Shown: positions 1-6,145 of the stretch, piece by piece
Position numbering within the stretch: the first letter of the stretch is position 1
How the letters are laid out: each line of letters opens with the position of its first letter
NCBI GenBank assembly: GCA_900752845.1
Contig: CAADWU010000141.1
Coordinates: 1 to 8,643 of the forward strand
Source: Candidatus Gastranaerophilales bacterium
GTDB taxonomy: Bacteria; Cyanobacteriota; Vampirovibrionia; Gastranaerophilales; Gastranaerophilaceae
Reading direction: 5' to 3'
Length of the DNA: 8,643 bases
The notes under the pieces: model-generated
Told to the model about the DNA's origin: nothing
Seen by the model: only the letters and a program-made list of their open reading frames with translations
The model's database searches: none
Made by a program: the position numbers and the translations under genes

Positions 1-798
1 AATTATGCGGCAGAAATTATAAATTCATCATTAGATAAATCATCAGGCAATTATTTAATAAACCAACGGTTGTATGATTATGAAAACTCTGTTTTTAATC
101 TTGATGAAAATACGCAAGCCCTTTTAAAAAACAAAATAAACTATGAAGCTTTAATAAAACTCTTGCCTGATAACATCCCGGATAATCTTAAATGGTTTAA
201 ATCATTAAACAGCACGCACTCTCAAGACAATTTATACGGATTTCCTGTTAAAAAAATTTTACTTTGCGAAGGTATTACCGAAGAAACACTTCTGCCTGTC
301 TTTGCAGAACTTTGCGGATACAATTTTAAAAAACATGGCATTTATATAATTTCTGCAGGCGGAAAAAATCAGGTTGTTAAATATTTTTATAACTTTGCAA
401 ACACCTTGAAAATTCCTGTATTTATTCTGCTTGATAACGATGCAGAGGAGAATTTACGTGAACTTGAACCTAAATTACGCAGCTTTGATAAAATCCATCT
501 GTTAAAAAGCGGAGAATTTGAAGATTTGCTTCCTAATTCACTGATTACAAAAACATTGAATTACGCTACAAAAAATATCTCTCTTGCTCCTATTGAAAAC
601 CTTGAACTGTGTACTTCTAAAGTTGAATTTTTAGAGGAATTTTTCAAACACAGAGGGCTTCATGAATTTAAAAAAGCAGAATTTGCAGAGCTGGTGAAAG
701 AGAACATTTCGTCACTGGATGATGTATCTGAAGAAATAAGAGAAATTATCAGAGAGCTTTCAGCTGACAATAAAAAAGAGGCATCAGCCTCTTTGTAA
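1..798 (+). CDS. TOPRIM-domain protein, OLD-family nuclease-like (5' end missing)
   Basis: The frame is open from base 1, so the start is off the left edge; the TTG at 70 is an internal Leu codon. There are 265 codons before TAA at 796-798. TOPRIM signatures are visible, numbered from base 1: the glutamate motif CEGITEE with Glu about 90, a Gly-rich turn SAGGKN near 119-124, the acidic pair in FILLDNDAEE (Asp about 145 and 147), and GEFEDLLP around 171-178. This order, including the late FED-type acidic motif, resembles the C-terminal nuclease half of OLD-family ATP-dependent endonucleases, where these acids bind metal for DNA cleavage. No ATPase motif is visible in the piece present, so an N-terminal P-loop ATPase could lie upstream, or this could be a stand-alone TOPRIM protein. 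OLD-like proteins include phage-defence nucleases, but nothing in this window shows that role. The last codons form a hairpin used as a terminator. Confidence 0.72.
   Translation, partial: NYAAEIINSSLDKSSGNYLINQRLYDYENSVFNLDENTQALLKNKINYEALIKLLPDNIPDNLKWFKSLNSTHSQDNLYGFPVKKILLCEGITEETLLPVFAELCGYNFKKHGIYIISAGGKNQVVKYFYNFANTLKIPVFILLDNDAEENLRELEPKLRSFDKIHLLKSGEFEDLLPNSLITKTLNYATKNISLAPIENLELCTSKVEFLEEFFKHRGLHEFKKAEFAELVKENISSLDDVSEEIREIIRELSADNKKEASASL
772..794. terminator. Bidirectional hairpin terminator inside the TOPRIM gene end
   Basis: The sequence AAAGAGGC-ATCA-GCCTCTTT (775-794) forms a perfect 8-bp stem with a 4-nt loop. On the minus strand it is followed by six T residues (complement of 772-777), the form expected of a Rho-independent terminator for the flagellar operon that ends at 851. 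On the plus strand the stem ends in TTT and then the stop codon, so it could also weakly terminate the TOPRIM gene. The hairpin encodes that gene's last residues, Lys-Glu-Ala-Ser-Ala-Ser-Leu. Confidence 0.8.
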
Positions 799-850
799 AA
801 TGGAGTTTAAATGTATATATATGGTCTATGATTATCACATAAACTAAACA

Positions 851-1687
851 CTAATTTCCGACCAGTCTTAATGCTTCTTCAAGCAATTCTTTGTTAGAAG
901 AAATCAATTTATTAGATACTTCCATTTGAAGTTTTGCCATTTGATAATATGAAATATTACCTTTGAAGTCAGCATTTGACATTTCTAATAATCCGGAACG
1001 GATTTCACCGACACCAAGAACAGGTTTTCCTGATTCTTCCGTTTCAATAAACTGCCCGTCTTTAAATTCATATAAAGCCGCTGCATTATGGAAGTTTCTG
1101 GTTGTTACTCTGTAAAGAGGCACTGACCTTTTACCGCCGTCTGCTTTACCGTAAATAGTTCCGTCGCCTTTGATTTCATAATCGTCATATTTACCGAGAT
1201 ATTTACCGTTGTTCGGATCAATCCAGAGCTTAATATTTGTTGTAGGAATATCAACAGCACCGCCTTTCATGGCAGTTTCCTGATAAAGGTCAGATGAAAT
1301 TGATTTTGTACCCTGCATAATTTCACCCTTATCATTTAATATATAGCCCTGCACGGTATTTCCGCTTCTGTCACGATATACACCTTCTTTATCGAAAGTG
1401 AATTCGCCAAGTCTTGTGTATATACTTTTACCTTCGGAATTTTTCACAAGGAAAAAACCTTTACCTTCAAGATATAAGTTTTCGGGAGAAGTACCCGGAG
1501 TAGATTTACCCTGACTAATCTTTTTATCATAGTCATCGGCTATTGCACCTCCAAGGAAGGTCTTGAAATTAACCTGCTGTTCTCTGAACCCCGGCGTATA
1601 AACGTTTGTCATGTTATGAGCAATAACGTCTATCCAGTTTGTTGTGGACTTTTGGGTATTAAGTGCCGTAATAAAAGAATCATTCAT
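851..1687 (-). CDS. Flagellar hook/basal-body rod family protein (FlgE/FlgF/FlgG type)
   Basis: The product is 278 residues, close to the size of FlgF and FlgG and short for a hook protein FlgE. The N-terminus has the rod-type helix with NMTNVYTPGF (about 25-34), matching the family pattern of Asn-rich helix followed by TPGF/TPGY. The centre carries GKGFFLV (75-81) and YTRLGEFTFDKEG (90-102), both hallmarks of FlgE/F/G proteins. The C-terminus has SGLLEMSNAD (231-240), equivalent to the usual G-LE-SNVD motif, and then a long helix. These proteins assemble outside the cytoplasm as axial rod or hook subunits and are exported by the flagellar type III apparatus without a signal peptide; none is seen. 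An AAGGAG ribosome site sits 7 nt before the ATG. The start overlaps the end of the FliK-like gene by 8 bp, suggesting translational coupling. Position right after fliK favours a hook role, while length favours a rod role; I leave the symbol open. Confidence 0.85.
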   Translation of the reverse strand: MNDSFITALNTQKSTTNWIDVIAHNMTNVYTPGFREQQVNFKTFLGGAIADDYDKKISQGKSTPGTSPENLYLEGKGFFLVKNSEGKSIYTRLGEFTFDKEGVYRDRSGNTVQGYILNDKGEIMQGTKSISSDLYQETAMKGGAVDIPTTNIKLWIDPNNGKYLGKYDDYEIKGDGTIYGKADGGKRSVPLYRVTTRNFHNAAALYEFKDGQFIETEESGKPVLGVGEIRSGLLEMSNADFKGNISYYQMAKLQMEVSNKLISSNKELLEEALRLVGN

Positions 1688-2528
1688 TGTTCTTCTCCTT
1701 TTTACGATTTTGCTGCTGCTGTTGTTTTGAGTTACTATAACTTAATTGGGAGTATTCAAGGTTTTGTTCGTCAAAGCGTTGTCTTAGAAATGCAATATTA
1801 TTTTTCAAATATTGTTCAACGGCTTTGTCACCCGGAATAAAGTTTGCCATTATGCTGCCATCCTTATTAACTTTTATAATGACAGAAACATCTTTGTCAA
1901 AATCAATACGGAAAGCCTGATTATTTTTCATAGAATCTGCCAATTTATTCATTAATGTAGCAGACACTTTTACATTTTGCTGAACATTTTCAACATTATC
2001 CTGCAATGCATTTTCAATTTGACCTGCAATACTTTGCATAGACATATCTGTATTCTGTGTCAAATTAACAAAAAACATAGCATCACTGTCAGACATATTT
2101 ATGCTGTCGTAATCAGATGCTAAAGAAGCAGAGCTGACTGCATTAATCATATCTTTTGTATTTATTAAGTCTTGAATATTTTGTGACAAAATTAACTGAT
2201 TACCGTTGTTATACTTGTAATCGGTAAAATTAATTCCGCCTGTGTAAATATCTTTAGGAACAATACTGTCAGGGTCTTTAAGCTCGTTATTAAGTTTGTT
2301 TGCTTCTTTGTTAGAATCTTTAGAAGTCTCTTTTGATGATTTTTTATCATCACTTGAAGCTTCTGCTTTCTTTGTTTCAGAGGTTTCAGATGAAGATGCT
2401 TTCAATTCTTCGTCAAAAGATTTATCAGCTTTTGAGCTGCTTGATGATTTGCTCTGAGATTGCGTACTGCTTACATCAGAAGTGCTTGCTGTTGCTGTTG
2501 CTGCTGCTGTAGATGTACTTACATTCAT
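1680..2528 (-). CDS. fliK: FliK-like flagellar hook-length control protein
   Basis: The product has 282 residues. About residues 1-85 are low complexity, rich in Ser, Thr, Ala, Lys and Glu, as expected for the disordered N-terminal ruler part of FliK. A middle segment (about 86-190) has no recognised motif. Residues about 190-266 resemble the conserved C-terminal hook-control domain: FRIDFDKDVSVIIKV, then a DGSIMANF strand, then a helix with a LRQRFDEQNLEYSQLS ending, like the LR..L..QGL.L..V pattern of FliK. The tail is a Gln run followed by Lys/Asn-rich residues. FliK is secreted during hook assembly, measures hook length and switches export specificity by contacting FlhB. Location directly after fliJ supports this. 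The gene starts 6 bp after the fliJ stop; its likely ribosome site, GGAGGT (2541-2546), lies in the last fliJ codons, 12 nt from the ATG, which is rather far. The family call rests on domain pattern and context, not on high identity. Confidence 0.75.
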   Translation of the reverse strand: MNVSTSTAAATATASTSDVSSTQSQSKSSSSSKADKSFDEELKASSSETSETKKAEASSDDKKSSKETSKDSNKEANKLNNELKDPDSIVPKDIYTGGINFTDYKYNNGNQLILSQNIQDLINTKDMINAVSSASLASDYDSINMSDSDAMFFVNLTQNTDMSMQSIAGQIENALQDNVENVQQNVKVSATLMNKLADSMKNNQAFRIDFDKDVSVIIKVNKDGSIMANFIPGDKAVEQYLKNNIAFLRQRFDEQNLEYSQLSYSNSKQQQQQNRKKEKNNE

Positions 2529-2534
2529 TGCTTT

Positions 2535-3026
2535 TTAACTACCTCCATCTATTTGTTCTAACTGTTTCATAATCTCAAGTTCTTCTTCTTCCAATCTTTC
2601 CTGAGACTGATGAAAAAATCTTGTTACACCGAGTTCTGAATATTTTTTCAACTCTGCGGCTTTTTCTTCTGCGATATAAGCTTCTTTGTTTTTTTCTTTG
2701 TGCTTTTCAAGTACCTTTACGCCCTGTTCAAGTTTTACAAGTATCGCTTTTTCTTCATCAAGTTTTCTTTGAGCTTCAACCCGTATAGCCTCAAGCTGTT
2801 CTGCCTTTTCCCATAAATGTATTAAATACTTGTCATAAGTTTCGTACATCATAGGATCAGCTTGACGCATATATATTTTGGTTGTTCGGATTTCTTCTTC
2901 GTTTTTTCTGATATTTTCTTCGGCTATAAGAACAGCCTGCTGAGCTTTTTGAACAACCATAAGTTGTTCTTCTTTTTTACGAATTCTGAATTCCAGAACT
3001 TTTTGTAATCGGTATCTGAAAGGCAT
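2535..3026 (-). CDS. fliJ: Flagellar export chaperone-escort protein FliJ
   Basis: The product has 163 residues, a usual FliJ length, and is almost wholly charged coiled coil rich in Glu, Lys, Gln and Ala. The start PFRYRLQKVLEFRIRKKEE is the characteristic FliJ opening (F-YRLQ-VLE-R). There is no signal peptide or membrane segment. FliJ is a cytoplasmic part of the flagellar type III export machine; it contacts the FliI ATPase ring and FlhA and helps recycle export chaperones. In many bacteria fliI lies directly upstream of fliJ; here it does not, and the upstream neighbour is an unrelated secreted protein gene 93 bp away. fliJ therefore appears to head its own operon with the FliK-like and hook/rod genes. 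The Shine-Dalgarno sequence is weak (AAAGAGTG, about 7 nt or more before ATG). Confidence 0.88.
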   Translation of the reverse strand: MPFRYRLQKVLEFRIRKKEEQLMVVQKAQQAVLIAEENIRKNEEEIRTTKIYMRQADPMMYETYDKYLIHLWEKAEQLEAIRVEAQRKLDEEKAILVKLEQGVKVLEKHKEKNKEAYIAEEKAAELKKYSELGVTRFFHQSQERLEEEELEIMKQLEQIDGGS

Positions 3027-3119
3027 TTTATATCACTCTTTGTGAACATTATGACTTATTATAAGAGTGTTATAAACATCTATATGTATGATATTAATTT
3101 AATGATAAGAAGCTAAAAG
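3027..3119 (-). promoter_or_regulatory. Candidate promoter and inverted repeat upstream of fliJ
   Basis: On the minus strand a perfect TATAAT (3063 down to 3058) lies 31 nt before the fliJ ATG. No good -35 hexamer is present at 17 nt (CATATA at 3086-3081), so an activator or alternative sigma factor may be needed. A 7-bp inverted repeat, CACTCTT (3034-3040) and AAGAGTG (3063-3069), flanks this stretch with a 22-nt spacer; the distal arm touches the -10 element and the proximal arm covers the weak ribosome site. It could be an operator. A transcript starting just after this -10 would lack the distal arm, so an RNA hairpin is less likely. Confidence 0.35.
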
Positions 3120-4016
3120 TCAATCTAAAATTGTTACACCGGTACCTGAACTTCTCTGGGTATTTGACTTGTAATATCCGGTATTGGTTCTGTAATCTAT
3201 TCCCTCGCCTGCGCCTGAAATAGCTCTTTCAGCCTCAAAATAATCCATATATGCAGGATCCATTTGAGGAGTAAGACCTGTAGGAAGACCTACAAATTGA
3301 TTTTTGAAGTTTCCCCATAGCGTATTTCTCCAGCCTGCACCTGAACTGCCTGTAAAAATAGGAGGCTGGTAACCGTTTTGAGAATATCCGTTTCCATATC
3401 CGCCATAGCTTCCGTAATTAGCAGGAGGATAAGAATTATATGCAGTTTGAGAATTATTATTTCTTGCCATCCGTTTTAAAGTATCATATCTTTCGTAAAT
3501 ATCACCTGTCTGCACAGCTCCAAACATCCCCTGTTCAAGCCTTTCAATACGATTTTTAACAGAATCGCCTTCATAGGTTTGTCTTAAAACTTTTCGTTCT
3601 AATTTATCAAGATCCTTAATTTGATTTGCAACCTTAACTTCGTTAGAAGTATTCATGCTTTTTCTGTTAATAACATTTCTGTGTATAACCGGCTGTCTGT
3701 AAAATCTGTTCGTTCTGTACGGATTATTATACATTCTGTATGCATTATTATAATTGTTGTAATTATTATACCTGTATGCATTGTTAGGATAGTAAGTTCT
3801 GTTATAATTGTTATAATTTACGTTATTCGGGTAATATGTTCTGTTATAATTATTGTAATTTGCATTAGGAGCATAGCCATTATAATAGCGAACGTTTGAC
3901 GGAGGATAATAGTAATTATCGTATCCGTACGGATTAAAAAATCTTGACAAAATTCCTGCTTGAGCAGCAGTTACACTAAATAACAATACGCCTGTTAATA
4001 ATAATATTTTCTTCAT
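3120..4016 (-). CDS. Secreted Asn/Tyr-rich repeat protein with RLE..FG motif, function unknown
   Basis: The product has 298 residues. It begins with a clear signal peptide: Lys-Lys, a hydrophobic core, and likely cleavage after Ala-Gln-Ala at residue 20. Residues about 24-105 are very rich in Asn, Tyr and Arg and include two exact copies of NYNNYNRTYYPNN (53-65 and 67-79), followed by more degenerate NYNN units. Residues about 129-183 form a predicted helical, charged segment with the pattern LDKLERKVLRQTYEGD, then RIERLEQGMFGA and a gap to RYDTLKRM. This resembles a motif I associate with exported proteins of cyanobacteria and Melainabacteria. A Gly/Tyr/Asn-rich linker (about 190-222) leads to a less biased C-terminus containing WRNTLWGNFKNQFVG. 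There are no cysteines. A strong GAGGTGAGG ribosome site precedes the ATG. A surface or envelope role is inferred from secretion and composition only; the flagellar genes downstream may or may not be functionally linked. Confidence 0.82.
   Translation of the reverse strand: MKKILLLTGVLLFSVTAAQAGILSRFFNPYGYDNYYYPPSNVRYYNGYAPNANYNNYNRTYYPNNVNYNNYNRTYYPNNAYRYNNYNNYNNAYRMYNNPYRTNRFYRQPVIHRNVINRKSMNTSNEVKVANQIKDLDKLERKVLRQTYEGDSVKNRIERLEQGMFGAVQTGDIYERYDTLKRMARNNNSQTAYNSYPPANYGSYGGYGNGYSQNGYQPPIFTGSSGAGWRNTLWGNFKNQFVGLPTGLTPQMDPAYMDYFEAERAISGAGEGIDYRTNTGYYKSNTQRSSGTGVTILD
3777..3860 (-). repeat. Two tandem 42-bp coding repeats
   Basis: Two adjacent 42-bp units (3860-3819 and 3818-3777, minus strand) each encode the 13-residue block NYNNYNRTYYPNN plus one variable residue (Val, then Ala). 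The DNA copies differ at several, mostly silent, positions, so the duplication is not very recent or the protein sequence is under selection. Shorter Asn-Tyr-Asn-Asn units continue to about 3740. Confidence 0.8.
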
Positions 4017-4079
4017 TTAACCTCACCTCTTATGAAGAAAGGTTAATTGAAGATATGAAAATATTCTATTCTACTAAAG

Positions 4080-4108
4080 GATATACAAAATACTAATACT
4101 TTTGTTAA
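4080..4108 (-). promoter_or_regulatory. Candidate promoter for the secreted repeat protein
   Basis: On the minus strand TTAACA (4108-4103, 5 of 6 to the -35 consensus) is followed after 17 nt by TATATC (4085-4080, 4 of 6 to the -10 consensus). This would give a leader of roughly 55 nt containing the GAGGTGAGG ribosome site. Two overlapping TAGAAT hexamers (4073-4063) are alternative -10 elements without a good -35. Confidence 0.4.
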
Positions 4109-4141
4109 ACTTTTGCACTATATTTTTAAATATGTTACATA
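4102..4141 (+). promoter_or_regulatory. Candidate promoter(s) for the GH38 gene
   Basis: Two weak options are visible: TTGTTA (4102-4107), 17 nt, TTTAAA (4125-4130), which shares its -35 bases with the divergent promoter on the other strand; and TTGCAC (4113-4118), 17 nt, TACATA (4136-4141), which would place the start of transcription almost at the ATG and give a leaderless or near-leaderless message. Either would fit the absence of a Shine-Dalgarno sequence. Confidence 0.3.
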
Positions 4142-4145
4142 TTTA
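4127..4145. promoter_or_regulatory. 19-bp inverted repeat immediately before the GH38 start
   Basis: TAAATATG-TTA-CATATTTA has perfect 8-bp arms around a 3-bp centre and ends 5 bp before the ATG at 4151. It overlaps the likely -10 and transcription start region. It has the symmetry of a dimeric repressor site; as RNA it would be a weak, all A-U-rich hairpin abutting the start codon. No regulator gene lies next to it in this window. Confidence 0.45.
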
Positions 4146-4150
4146 TTATT

Positions 4151-6064
4151 ATGAAAAAGACGGTTATTGCATATTTACATACACACTGGGACAGAGAATG
4201 GTATAGAGAGTATGAAGTTTTCAGATTAAGACTTTTACGTGTGTTTGATAATGTTTTAGAACTTTTAGAAAACAATAAAATTCCGTCATTTTATTTTGAC
4301 GGTCAGGTCAGTGCACTTTTAGACTACCTTGAAATCAGACCTGAAAAAGAAGAACAGGTTCGCAAATTTATTAAAGAAAAAAGATTATTTATCGGACCTT
4401 TTTATACTCTGGTTGATGAATTTTTAACAGACAGAACAGCTTTTGAAAAAAATCTGCAAATCGGTTTGAAAATATCAAAAGATTTTGGATGCACCGATTT
4501 TATCGGATATCTGGCAGACACTTTCGGACACAGCCAAAATATTCCGCCTTTACTAAAAAAATACGGCATTGATAAATGTATTGTATGGCGGGGATGCGGA
4601 GATTTCCCCTCAGAATTTACGTTTAACGGAGTTAATACCATTAATCTTGTACGTGGATATTTCATGGATATTTTCTCAGCTCTGATGACAACCGAGCAAA
4701 AAGCTGAATGGTTAAAAGGCAATTTAGACAAAATAGCAGAAAAATCAGGAGATTATTTACTTCTTCCTATAGGTGCTGACCATCTAGGTGTTGAAAAAGA
4801 TATTTCAGAACAAATTCAGCAGGTAAATAAATTACTTGCCGATTATGAAATTAAGCTTTCAACTCCGTTTGAGTACTTTGAACTAGTAAAAAATAATTTC
4901 GCAAATTTTGATTGGAATAATGAGCTTAGAGATAACAGCAAAACATTCATTTTACAAGGTTCTTATTCAGCCAGAACAAAAATTAAACAATATAATATAA
5001 AATGCACATACCTTCTTGAACAAGCTGATAAAATTCAGCAAAAATACGGCTCAAAATACAATAGTGTTATAGATTATGCTTACAAACTTTTACTGAAAAA
5101 TCAGGCACATGACGGGATTTGCGGTTGTTCAACCGATTTGGTGCACAGAGAAAACATTACAAGATATGAAAAAATTATTCAAATCGCAAATACAATTATT
5201 GAAGAATTAAGACTAAAACACAACTTCAAAACACCTGTTATGCAAAGCAAAGACTTGCCTCCAGAATACAAAGTAATCTCAAAGCAATTTGGTGTTGAAA
5301 ATTCTCTGCTTTATGATACTCAAAGAATACCTGTAACAGAAGATTTCTCGGATATTTATACCTTAAAATACACACCTGCCGTAAAACCAAATATAAAATT
5401 TGAGGTTAAAAACGGCAGAATAAGAATAAATAATGTCGAAATGCAATTTGTTCGTTTTCAAGATGAAGGTGATACATATAATTTCGGTGCTGTAGAAAAT
5501 GACAAAGGCGAAGTCGCAGAAGTATATTCATTCAAAAATAATATTATAAAAACAAGCTTTTTTGACGTTCAAGTAGATATAGGCGAACTTGTTAACTTTA
5601 AAATTGAATGGGATAACAAACTTAAAAATAAAATCTGGCAGGTAAAATTCAACCTGAAACAACCTATAACGGAAACATATTCTGAAGACATGAACTCAAT
5701 CATAAAACGTGAATTTAATCCTGATTATGATATGCGAAAACATCTTCCCAAAAATCGTGGAATAGAAGTTAAAACAAACTTTGCTCCTATGCAAAGATAT
5801 ATAGGCACACAGGGCTTCGGAGTAATTACTCAAGGATTAACCGAATATGAAGTAAAAGAAAAATCAATTTTAATTACTCTTTTACGCAGCACAGGTATAA
5901 TTTCAAACCCTAAAAACCCGTCCCGTTCAACCCCTGCAGGACCGCCGATAGAAGTTCCTGATGCACAACAATTAGGATACAACTGTGCCGAATTTTCAGC
6001 AGGATTTTTTGAACCTGAAAATTATCAAAAATATATTGATATTATTTTTCCACCTATGCAATAA
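4151..6064 (+). CDS. Glycoside hydrolase family 38 alpha-mannosidase-like protein, short C-terminus
   Basis: The product has 637 residues. Family 38 motifs occur in order: HTHWDREWYREYE (10-22; His12 and Asp14 match the zinc ligands), DGQ (50-52), VDEFLTDRTAFEKNLQIG (88-105), LADTFGHS (121-128; Asp123 matches the catalytic nucleophile and zinc ligand), WRG (146-148), GADH (208-211, Asp210 in the usual acid-region position) and AHDGICGCSTDLVH (319-332; His320 matches the last zinc ligand). All catalytic positions I can align are present, so activity on alpha-mannosides is plausible; linkage cannot be told. The C-terminal part carries the family RSTG...AGPP pattern (579-599) but stops about 40 residues later. 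Many bacterial members exceed 800 residues, so the last beta region is short or absent, with no sign of a frameshift before the stop. There is no signal peptide, so it is probably cytoplasmic and acts on imported oligosaccharides. No Shine-Dalgarno sequence precedes the ATG; the start is fixed by the N-terminal motif. Confidence 0.88.
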   Translation: MKKTVIAYLHTHWDREWYREYEVFRLRLLRVFDNVLELLENNKIPSFYFDGQVSALLDYLEIRPEKEEQVRKFIKEKRLFIGPFYTLVDEFLTDRTAFEKNLQIGLKISKDFGCTDFIGYLADTFGHSQNIPPLLKKYGIDKCIVWRGCGDFPSEFTFNGVNTINLVRGYFMDIFSALMTTEQKAEWLKGNLDKIAEKSGDYLLLPIGADHLGVEKDISEQIQQVNKLLADYEIKLSTPFEYFELVKNNFANFDWNNELRDNSKTFILQGSYSARTKIKQYNIKCTYLLEQADKIQQKYGSKYNSVIDYAYKLLLKNQAHDGICGCSTDLVHRENITRYEKIIQIANTIIEELRLKHNFKTPVMQSKDLPPEYKVISKQFGVENSLLYDTQRIPVTEDFSDIYTLKYTPAVKPNIKFEVKNGRIRINNVEMQFVRFQDEGDTYNFGAVENDKGEVAEVYSFKNNIIKTSFFDVQVDIGELVNFKIEWDNKLKNKIWQVKFNLKQPITETYSEDMNSIIKREFNPDYDMRKHLPKNRGIEVKTNFAPMQRYIGTQGFGVITQGLTEYEVKEKSILITLLRSTGIISNPKNPSRSTPAGPPIEVPDAQQLGYNCAEFSAGFFEPENYQKYIDIIFPPMQ

Positions 6065-6097
6065 GTTTTTGCACTAAAAACCGTTTGTAAAAAAGGG

Positions 6098-6145
6098 ATT
6101 CCACAAAAAAAAACCCTATCTTTCGATAGAGTTTGGAATTCTTTT
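6098..6145. terminator. Hairpin terminator, stronger in the minus direction
   Basis: The core stem CTATC-TTTC-GATAG (6116-6129) extends after one mismatch with AAAC/GTTT (6111-6114 and 6131-6134). With an A-tract bulge, ATTCC (6098-6102) can also pair with GGAAT (6135-6139). On the plus strand it is followed by TTCTTTT (6139-6145) and would end the GH38 message. On the minus strand the loop becomes GAAA, a GNRA tetraloop, and the stem is followed by nine consecutive T residues (complement of 6105-6113), a better terminator than in the plus direction. Confidence 0.65.

Noticed and set aside
70..72. TTG as the start of the TOPRIM gene
   Set aside because: The same frame is open to base 1 with ordinary codons and there is no ribosome site before the TTG, so it is an internal Leu.
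800..847. 15-codon ORF beginning ATGGAGTTT between the TOPRIM gene and the flagellar operon
   Set aside because: Very short, no Shine-Dalgarno sequence, directly after a terminator hairpin, and no recognisable product.
1616..1840. Plus-strand ORF across the fliK/hook-rod junction
   Set aside because: Lies antisense to two well-supported overlapping flagellar genes and has no ribosome site or family match.
3621..3899. 92-codon plus-strand ORF rich in Ile and Val
   Set aside because: It is the reverse complement of the Asn/Tyr codon-rich repeat of the secreted protein; the hydrophobic composition is an artefact of that bias.
4402..4731. Minus-strand ORF inside the GH38 gene
   Set aside because: Antisense to the catalytic core of GH38, which has clear family motifs.
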